Assembly: GCA_021820805.1 (NCBI GenBank)
Contig: JAKADF010000222.1
Span: 1-6,185 of the forward strand
Source of the DNA: Bacillota bacterium
Lineage (GTDB): Bacteria > Bacillota > Bacilli > Alicyclobacillales > Alicyclobacillaceae
Length of the DNA: 6,185 nt
Direction of reading: 5' to 3'
The translations under genes were made by a program, and so were the position numbers. Positions 1 to 4,166 of the stretch are shown here, piece by piece. Below the pieces are notes generated by a model. That model did no database searches. It saw only the letters and a list, made by a program, of their open reading frames with translations, and had not been told where the DNA came from. The first letter of the stretch is position 1. Every line of letters starts with the position of its first letter.

Positions 1-723
1 TCCTACATTTACAAGCCAAGATTTAGGTTTCATTTCTTGCAGAACTTTCCGATTTACAACTTGATTCGTTTTTGCAGTGAGTGGCAAAGTTAGAACAAGG
101 ATATCGAGGTCTTTCACAAAAGAAGCCCATTCATGTGGAAAAAAATGCTTGTCCACAATATCCGCACACTGCCCGCTGCTACTTAACCCATACACTTGCA
201 TTCCAAATGCTCTCGCTTTTCGAACTACCTCTCTTCCTATTGAACCGAGCCCTGCTACACCAATTGTTCTCCCCGCAAGTGTGCCCGAAAACATTGGCGA
301 ATTCGGAGCTGATATACTAGACGTTGCAAGATCCCATTTTCGTTCAGCTTGCAGAGAGCACATTTGTCCAATTCCCTTGCAAACATAAAGCAAATAAGCA
401 AAAACATACTCTGCAATCGGATTTCCAAATTGGCCTACAATTCGGGTAAACAAAATGTCAGACGGAATATTCTTATCTGCTGCCAAATCATCTACACCCG
501 CACCAGTAGACTGTATCCACCGAACTGATTTTGCTTCAGGCAGAGCAAGCAATCGAGTAGGAAATCTCCATCCTAAGATGACTTCCGTACCAGCTAATTT
601 TTGAAGCGCATCAGATTCTGATGATGCTGTTTCTACAAAGCTGTAACCGGCTTTTCGAACAAATTCAGCGTATTTCTCAGTATCCTTGCCGCAATAGACA
701 AGGATTTTGGGTGTTCCCTGCAT
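1..723 (-). CDS. D-2-hydroxyacid dehydrogenase, NAD(P)-dependent, 3' end cut off by the window
   Basis: Translating the minus strand from the ATG at 723 gives 241 uninterrupted codons that reach position 1 exactly in frame, so the C-terminus lies outside the window. The protein begins MQGTPKILVYCG. It has the substrate-domain phrase RWIQSTGAGVDDL and then the Rossmann dinucleotide-binding motif GLGSIG at residues 158-163. The later stretch LDILVLTLPLT...TNQVVN and the final KPKSWLVNVG are characteristic of the D-isomer-specific 2-hydroxyacid dehydrogenase family, cytoplasmic enzymes that interconvert 2-keto acids and D-2-hydroxy acids. The visible part stops just before the point where the family normally has its catalytic Arg (N-x-x-R-G). 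The catalytic Arg, Glu and His are therefore not seen, and substrate cannot be assigned. The start is supported by GGGGAG seven bases upstream. The ATP-grasp gene ends 29 bp upstream on the same strand with no visible terminator between them, so co-transcription is likely. Confidence 0.9.
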   Translation of the reverse strand, partial: MQGTPKILVYCGKDTEKYAEFVRKAGYSFVETASSESDALQKLAGTEVILGWRFPTRLLALPEAKSVRWIQSTGAGVDDLAADKNIPSDILFTRIVGQFGNPIAEYVFAYLLYVCKGIGQMCSLQAERKWDLATSSISAPNSPMFSGTLAGRTIGVAGLGSIGREVVRKARAFGMQVYGLSSSGQCADIVDKHFFPHEWASFVKDLDILVLTLPLTAKTNQVVNRKVLQEMKPKSWLVNVG

Positions 724-730
724 GTTATAA

Positions 731-736
731 CTCCCC
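731..736 (-). promoter_or_regulatory. Ribosome binding site of the dehydrogenase gene
   Basis: On the minus strand GGGGAG lies seven bases before the ATG at 723, within the short gap after the ATP-grasp stop codon. It fixes the dehydrogenase start and shows the gene has its own translation signal even if it is co-transcribed. Confidence 0.7.
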
Positions 737-752
737 GTATCTAAAATTCAGT

Positions 753-1526
753 TCATTTATTACCTTTCCGTGCACGCTCAAACTGACCCCATCTAGCCTG
801 GATTCGCCGATACATTGACAGGTTTGATTTTAAATGCGCAAATAGTGGATGGCTTGGGCCCGTGTTCTCTTCAATCATCCAAATTTGGCCTTTTTTGTCG
901 ACTGCAATATCGAACCCTAGTTCTCGATATAATTGATAGGTGTCAAAATGTTTTGCTGCCTGAAAAGAAAGCTGAATCATTTCATTAATGCAATTGTTAA
1001 TTTTTTTATCATTCCATTTAAGGCTTTTACGTATTGCTTCATTGACTTCCATAACACTGCCTTTACTGATTGCTACATTCGTCACAATGCTCGATCCACC
1101 TGCTATTTTAGCAATCATTCCAGAATACAACCATCTGCCCCCAGGTTTTTCCCGCTGCATCATCACGCGGATATCAAGCGGTTTCCCGCCTATCACCGCA
1201 AGGTTTAACCCTTGTTGCACAATGTATGCCCGACCTTGACGTTCACGGTCAATAAAACGGATGGCGTCATCCAAATTCGAAAACACCTGCGGATGATATA
1301 CATTTTTTTGCACCCATATTTTCCCGTTCTGCTTCCAAGTTTTTAAAATACCTTTCCCCCGGCTTCCTGCAACCGGTTTAACATAAACACTTGTGTATCG
1401 TCCCATGAATTCTTTAAATGTATCTTTCGAATACCTTTTCGTCGCTGGCAGATATCGTCTCACTTGCGAACTTCGCCTGAAAAAAAGCCACAATAGATAT
1501 TTTCCCATTTCCGGTTTTCTTCGCAT
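753..1526 (-). CDS. YheC/YheD-like ATP-grasp family protein
   Basis: The ORF is open from an ATG at 1577 (274 aa), but I prefer the internal ATG at 1526 (257 aa, MRRKPEMGKYLLW). It has AGGGGG nine bases upstream, whereas the ATG at 1577 has no Shine-Dalgarno and an in-frame TGA lies just before it. Numbered from the preferred start, RYLPATKRYSK is at 24-34 and YVKPVAGSRGKGI, the ATP-binding Lys and Gly-rich loop, at about 48-60. QQGLNL...GKPLDIRVMMQ at about 104-124 and GGSSIVTNVA at about 143-152 follow. GFDIAVD...IWMIEEN at about 204-221 carries the E-x-N metal-binding pair of ATP-grasp enzymes. Bacillus YheC and YheD are reported as spore-coat-associated, but the ligase substrate of the family is, as far as I know, undefined. 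The C-terminus is IEENTGPSHPLF rather than the common IEVNSKPG type. No signal peptide or membrane segment is seen. The TGA stop is followed after 29 bp by the dehydrogenase gene. Confidence 0.85.
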   Translation of the reverse strand: MRRKPEMGKYLLWLFFRRSSQVRRYLPATKRYSKDTFKEFMGRYTSVYVKPVAGSRGKGILKTWKQNGKIWVQKNVYHPQVFSNLDDAIRFIDRERQGRAYIVQQGLNLAVIGGKPLDIRVMMQREKPGGRWLYSGMIAKIAGGSSIVTNVAISKGSVMEVNEAIRKSLKWNDKKINNCINEMIQLSFQAAKHFDTYQLYRELGFDIAVDKKGQIWMIEENTGPSHPLFAHLKSNLSMYRRIQARWGQFERARKGNK

Positions 1527-1535
1527 TTGCACGAA

Positions 1536-1541
1536 CCCCCT
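1536..1541 (-). promoter_or_regulatory. Ribosome binding site deciding the ATP-grasp start
   Basis: The minus-strand sequence AGGGGG ends nine bases before the ATG at 1526, an ideal distance. The upstream in-frame ATG at 1577 is preceded only by ATCCCGTTACAGA, which has no purine-rich site at a usable distance. This favours the shorter protein. Confidence 0.5.
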
Positions 1542-1577
1542 ATAAGCAATGCCATACAGTATGCGAGGGTTGTACAT

Positions 1578-1607
1578 TCTGTAACGGGATCCGCCTGCTC
1601 AAGTCAA
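1578..1607 (-). promoter_or_regulatory. Candidate sigma-A-type promoter for the ATP-grasp and dehydrogenase genes
   Basis: On the minus strand TTGACT (1607-1602, 5/6 match to the -35 consensus) is followed after 18 bp by TACAGA (1583-1578, only 3/6 match to the -10). A transcript from here would start near 1571. That is downstream of the ATG at 1577 and upstream of the ATG at 1526, which agrees with the shorter reading frame. The -10 is poor, so this is tentative. Confidence 0.3.
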
Positions 1608-1620
1608 TCCCCCAATCGTT

Positions 1621-1625
1621 GGAGG
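1621..1625 (+). promoter_or_regulatory. Strong Shine-Dalgarno before the small ORF
   Basis: GGAGG lies five bases before GTG 1631 and eight bases before ATG 1634, an ideal distance. Those starts open only a 14-15-codon frame. The hydrophobic frame begins at TTG 1639, thirteen bases from this site, which is long. The mismatch is the reason to suspect a frameshift or unusual initiation here. Confidence 0.5.
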
Positions 1626-1638
1626 ATAGAGTGATGAA

Positions 1639-1761
1639 TTGGAAGGCAAACTATTTGCTGAAATATTACCAATACTAGCTCCGCCCGTTATTCCTGCTGT
1701 ATTTGGCATTTTTGGTATTACGCTTGGATACCTTTTCGCTGCAAAAATAATTGGTACATAG
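1639..1761 (+). CDS. Possible 40-residue hydrophobic membrane peptide
   Basis: From TTG 1639 a frame of 40 codons ends at TAG 1759-1761. It reads (M)EGKLFAEILPILAPP and then a nonpolar Val/Ile/Phe/Gly-rich run up to YLFAAKIIGT. The short charged N-terminus followed by about 25-30 hydrophobic residues with Pro and Gly is what a single-pass membrane peptide looks like. I do not recognise a family. The GGAGG at 1621-1625 is better placed for GTG 1631 or ATG 1634 in another frame, which stop after MNWKANYLLKYYQY. One extra base between 1634 and 1639 would join ATG 1634 to the hydrophobic frame as MELEGKLFAE. Either a TTG start is used, or the gene carries a one-base deletion or sequencing error. 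It lies 62 bp upstream of pgcA on the same strand and could be co-transcribed with it. Confidence 0.4.
   Translation: MEGKLFAEILPILAPPVIPAVFGIFGITLGYLFAAKIIGT
1724..1751 (+). promoter_or_regulatory. Candidate promoter for pgcA
   Basis: TTGGAT (1724-1729, 4/6 match to the -35) and AATAAT (1746-1751, 5/6 match to the -10) are separated by 16 bp. The predicted transcript would start near 1758 and leave a leader of about 65 bases before the pgcA ATG. The site overlaps the end of the small ORF. The match is moderate and the region is AT-rich, so chance occurrence is possible. Confidence 0.3.
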
Positions 1762-1808
1762 TGTGGTTGAAGCAAAAAGATTATTTTTAATCATCGCATG
1801 GGTCCAAA

Positions 1809-1814
1809 GGGAGG
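1809..1814 (+). promoter_or_regulatory. Ribosome binding site of pgcA
   Basis: GGGAGG lies nine bases before ATG 1824 and supports that start codon, which also matches the expected N-terminus of the family. Confidence 0.75.
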
Positions 1815-1823
1815 AACCGCAAC

Positions 1824-3563
1824 ATGGACGCATCTCAAGAATATAAAAAGTGGTTAAATTATAGCGAATTGCCTGATGAACTTCGCCAAGAACTTGTTTC
1901 TATACAAGGGAACGACTCAGAAATCGAAGATCGGTTTGGACACAGGCTTGATTTTGGTACGGCTGGTCTGCGCGGGGTCATGGGTGCTGGTTTAAACAGA
2001 TTGAACATTTTTACAATCCGCAAAACCTCATGGGCACTCGGCCAATATCTATTGCAACACGAGAATGACGCTGCTGAAAGAGGAGTCGCAATTGGTTACG
2101 ACTGCAGACATCATTCTTCCGAATTTGCCCGCGAAACAGGGCTTGTCCTTGCGGCACTCGGCATTCGGGCATATGTCTCGCCGTACTTGTGTCCAACGCC
2201 TGAGGTCTCGTATTCAGTCCGCCATTTTGGTGCGGCTGCTGGAGTCATGATTACGGCAAGCCACAATCCGCCGCAATATAATGGCTATAAAGCATACGGG
2301 CAAGATGGATGTCAGCTTTTCCCGGAAGCAACAAAAAAAATTCATGCCATTATGACTGATAACGAAAATATATTCGATATCCCAACTCTTGAGCTGGAAG
2401 ACGCAATAAACCGCGGCTTGTTTGAATGGATTGCACCGGATGTCCGTGCCATGTACATAGAAAAAGTTGTTCAGGAAGTCTTATCTCCATCGGTTGAGGA
2501 TGAGCAGAGAAAGGCATTGTCTATTGTCTATACTCCACTCCACGGTGCCGGAAATGTTCCGGTACGCACTGCGCTCGACACTGCTGGTTATAAAAAGGTT
2601 CAGGTTGTTAAAGAACAAGCGGAACCCGACGGAGATTTCCCGACCGTTAAAAGTCCAAATCCAGAGGAACCGGAGGCGCTGGATCTCGGCATCCAGACTG
2701 CACGCCAAATCGGGGCGGATATCGTGATGGGGACAGACCCTGATTCAGACCGAGTTGGAATTGCTATTCGCACTAAAGAAGGATCCTACCAATTACTCAC
2801 AGGCAATCAAGTGGGAGCTCTCTTGATGGATTTTATCCTTTGTACCAGAAAGGCTGAAGGGCGTCTGCCGAAAAACGGGAACGTCTTCAAAACCATTGTC
2901 ACTTCCGAACTTGGCCAGGCCGTCGCCGATTCATACAATATCCAACTGGAAAACACACTGACAGGCTTCAAATACATTGGGGAACGCATTACCCATTATG
3001 AACAAACAGGAGAGCACAAATTTTTGCTCGGATACGAAGAAAGTTATGGATATTTGATTTCACCTATGGTTCGTGACAAAGATGCTGTGCAAACCTGTTT
3101 AGCTATCGCAGAAATGACCTCGTACTACAAAAATAAAGGTCAAACATTGCAGGACGCGCTGGAAGGTTTATTTGAACGGCTCGGCTGGTATGAGGAGGAA
3201 TTATTCAGCAAGCACATAGAAGGGGCAGACCCATCTAGTAAACTACAATCCATCATGGACGGTCTGCGAAAAGACGTGCCAACTGTAGAAGGCTTAAAAC
3301 TAACTGCAATTGAAGACTACGAAACATCAAAACATTATCATGTGGACAAAAACGGCCAACCGGCCTCTGCCAGCAAACCTCTTTCCCTGCCCAAATCTGA
3401 CGTGCTCAAATATCTATATGAAGACGGATCCTGGCTTGCACTTCGCCCCTCAGGCACAGAACCGAAGCTAAAAGCCTATCTAGCAGCCCGCGGTAAAAAC
3501 CTTTCAGACTGCAAGGATAAATTGAACCGAATGCACTCAGCGATAGAATCACGGATAAAATAA
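1824..3563 (+). CDS. pgcA: Alpha-phosphoglucomutase / phosphomannomutase (phospho-sugar mutase), PgcA type
   Basis: This complete 579-residue protein is close in length to Bacillus subtilis PgcA (about 580 aa). It belongs to the alpha-D-phosphohexomutase superfamily, cytoplasmic enzymes that interconvert glucose 1-phosphate and glucose 6-phosphate and often the mannose phosphates, through a phosphoserine. All four signature loops are visible. The phosphoserine loop TASHNP has Ser at 146. The Mg-binding loop DPDSDR is at 305-310. The sugar-binding loop GYEESYGY is at 403-410. The phosphate-binding loop RPSGTEPK is at 541-548. The N-terminal LDFGTAGLRGVMGAG and the VRDKDAVQ after the sugar loop also fit the family. 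No motif residue is missing and no frameshift is seen. In Bacilli this activity feeds UDP-glucose for glucolipid and teichoic acid synthesis and recovers glucose 1-phosphate into glycolysis. The gene stands apart from the divergent ATP-grasp gene and converges on the GH94 gene. Confidence 0.95.
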   Translation: MDASQEYKKWLNYSELPDELRQELVSIQGNDSEIEDRFGHRLDFGTAGLRGVMGAGLNRLNIFTIRKTSWALGQYLLQHENDAAERGVAIGYDCRHHSSEFARETGLVLAALGIRAYVSPYLCPTPEVSYSVRHFGAAAGVMITASHNPPQYNGYKAYGQDGCQLFPEATKKIHAIMTDNENIFDIPTLELEDAINRGLFEWIAPDVRAMYIEKVVQEVLSPSVEDEQRKALSIVYTPLHGAGNVPVRTALDTAGYKKVQVVKEQAEPDGDFPTVKSPNPEEPEALDLGIQTARQIGADIVMGTDPDSDRVGIAIRTKEGSYQLLTGNQVGALLMDFILCTRKAEGRLPKNGNVFKTIVTSELGQAVADSYNIQLENTLTGFKYIGERITHYEQTGEHKFLLGYEESYGYLISPMVRDKDAVQTCLAIAEMTSYYKNKGQTLQDALEGLFERLGWYEEELFSKHIEGADPSSKLQSIMDGLRKDVPTVEGLKLTAIEDYETSKHYHVDKNGQPASASKPLSLPKSDVLKYLYEDGSWLALRPSGTEPKLKAYLAARGKNLSDCKDKLNRMHSAIESRIK

Positions 3564-3583
3564 GGAGCGTCAACTATAGAAAG

Positions 3584-3618
3584 TTCAGGTCCTATGCAGT
3601 AATTGCACAGGACCTGAA
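3584..3618 (+). terminator. Hairpin after pgcA, possible terminator without a U-tract
   Basis: TTCAGGTCCT (3584-3593) and AGGACCTGAA (3609-3618) form a perfect 10-bp inverted repeat. After one mismatch the stem continues as TGCA/TGCA around the loop GTAAT. It begins 20 bases after the pgcA stop, where a terminator is expected. The downstream bases GATCACGACTT are not a T-run, so it is not a textbook intrinsic terminator. It may instead stabilise the 3' end of the message. Confidence 0.45.
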
Positions 3619-3645
3619 GATCACGACTTACCAATTCCAAATATG

Positions 3646-3663
3646 TGCATAAGGAACTTAAGG
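3646..3663 (+). repeat. Left arm of an 18-bp imperfect inverted repeat
   Basis: TGCATAAGGAACTTAAGG matches the reverse complement of 4075-4092 (TGCGTGAGGAACTTTAGG) at 15 of 18 positions. The two arms bracket the tandem array and the poly-G hairpin, about 447 bp from outer edge to outer edge. No obvious target-site duplication was noticed by eye. Confidence 0.5.
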
Positions 3664-3667
3664 AACT
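3650..3667 (+). repeat. 9-bp perfect direct duplication (TAAGGAACT twice)
   Basis: TAAGGAACT occurs twice in immediate tandem. It overlaps the left arm of the longer inverted repeat, and a related reverse-complement form (AAAGTTCCT) recurs near 4079. It is probably a remnant of the same short repeat family seen on the right side of the gap. Confidence 0.5.
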
Positions 3668-3764
3668 ACCTCAACGCTCCCTGGACCCCTGCCTCGGCGA
3701 GAGCAATGGCGGACAAAACAACCTCCATGATTCCTGCCACCGTGCCCCATTGCGGACGGCTGAC

Positions 3765-3982
3765 GATTAGCTACCATAACAGGCCCAATGCTGAAACTGC
3801 ATGCGGGCCCGGCTGGCGATTAGCTACCATAACAGGCCCAATGCTGAACCTGCATGCGGGTCCAGCGGGCGATTAGCTACCATAACAGGCCCAATGCTGA
3901 AATGGCCACGGGTCCAGCGGGCGATTAGCTACCATAACAGGCCCAATGCTGAAACTGCACGCGGGCCCGGCTGGCGATTAGC
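3765..3982 (+). repeat. Tandem array of four 52-53-bp units plus a partial fifth
   Basis: Units start at 3765, 3818, 3871 and 3923 with lengths 53, 53, 52 and 53. A truncated fifth (GATTAGC) begins at 3976. The first 31 bases of each unit, beginning GATTAGCTACCATAACAGGC and including CCCAATGCTGAA, are identical in all four. The remaining 21-22 bases vary. Units 1 and 4 end GGGCCCGGCTGGC and units 2 and 3 end GGGTCCAGCGGGC, giving an A-B-B-A order. Sequence just before 3765 (TGCGGACGGCTGAC) resembles the end of a decayed extra unit. The period is not a multiple of three, so it does not encode a regular peptide repeat. Confidence 0.95.
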
Positions 3983-4024
3983 GATCTAAATGTCAGCTAT
4001 CATCTTTCTGAGGTCAAAACTTCC

Positions 4025-4067
4025 GGGGGGGGGGGTAGATAACCACCTCTTCGATAGCTATCTACCC
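4025..4067. repeat. Run of 11 G joined to a 9-bp perfect inverted repeat
   Basis: Eleven consecutive G occupy 4025-4035. The last three are part of GGGTAGATA (4033-4041), which pairs perfectly with TATCTACCC (4059-4067) across a 17-base loop. The loop side contains the 10-bp palindrome GATAGCTATC (4053-4062), so alternative foldings compete. Neither strand gives a T-run after the stem, so I do not call it a terminator. Confidence 0.75.
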
Positions 4068-4072
4068 GCAGG

Positions 4073-4132
4073 CACCTAAAGTTCCTCACGCATCTAAAGC
4101 TCCCCACCCACGCACCCAATGCTCCCTCAAGG
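4073..4132 (+). repeat. Degenerate three-unit tandem repeat of 18-22 bp
   Basis: Three consecutive segments align: CACCTAAAGTTCCTCACG (4073-4090), CATCTAAAGCTCC... (4091-4112) and CACCCAATGCTCCCTCAAGG (4113-4132). Each has the form CAyCyAAwGyTCC. The third contains CCCAATGCT, which also occurs in every unit of the 53-bp array. Confidence 0.5.
4075..4092 (-). repeat. Right arm of the 18-bp imperfect inverted repeat
   Basis: This is the partner of 3646-3663 (15 of 18 bases identical in inverted orientation). It overlaps the first unit of the degenerate short repeat, so the inverted pair may simply be two oppositely oriented members of one short repeat family. Confidence 0.5.
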
Positions 4133-4166
4133 TGGTTCGCTCCCGACGCCGTATCAACCACATGCA

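Larger units (their letters stand above)
3564..4166. other. 603-bp convergent intergenic region, non-coding and rich in repeats
   Basis: This is the gap between the 3' ends of pgcA and the GH94 gene. I see no credible gene in it. The two plus-strand frames that cross it (starting near 3643 and 3801) are mostly translations of the repeat array. The region holds a hairpin at 3584-3618, a 9-bp tandem duplication at 3650-3667, the 52-53-bp tandem array from 3765, an 11-G run with an inverted repeat at 4025-4067, a degenerate short repeat at 4073-4132, and a 6-bp inverted repeat (GTGGTT/AACCAC) at 4132-4161 next to the GH94 stop. Positions 3668-3764 hold only a weak 7-bp inverted repeat and what looks like a decayed half unit of the array. 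Confidence 0.85.

Noticed and set aside
77..388. Plus-strand ORFs over the left end and over the ATP-grasp gene
   Set aside because: They lie antisense to frames with clear dehydrogenase and ATP-grasp motifs and show no protein-like pattern of their own.
1631..1678. 14-15-codon peptide from GTG 1631 or ATG 1634 as a leader peptide
   Set aside because: It has a good ribosome binding site, but there is no run of regulatory codons and no attenuator-like structure before pgcA. A misregistered start of the hydrophobic ORF is the better reading.
1779..1792. GATTA-TTTT-TAATC hairpin as an intrinsic terminator
   Set aside because: The stem is only five base pairs and almost entirely A-T. The T-run appears only on the minus strand, where no gene lies upstream. 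It is probably just AT-rich spacer.
3703..3753. GCAATGG/CCATTGC inverted repeat
   Set aside because: Seven base pairs across a 37-base loop is expected by chance in a region of this size.
3765..3982. CRISPR array (31-bp identical repeat with 21-22-bp intervening sequence)
   Set aside because: The intervening sequences are alike between units rather than unique, they are too short for usual spacers, and there is no cas gene or leader. It is a tandem repeat.
3643..3989. Two overlapping plus-strand ORFs starting at 3643 and 3801
   Set aside because: They are mostly translations of the 53-bp array in changing frames (ISYHNRPNAE, LATITGPML), have no ribosome binding site I can see and no family resemblance.
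4132..4161. GTGGTT/AACCAC inverted repeat after the GH94 stop as a terminator
   Set aside because: The stem is six base pairs with an 18-base loop and no following T-run, which is too weak to call.
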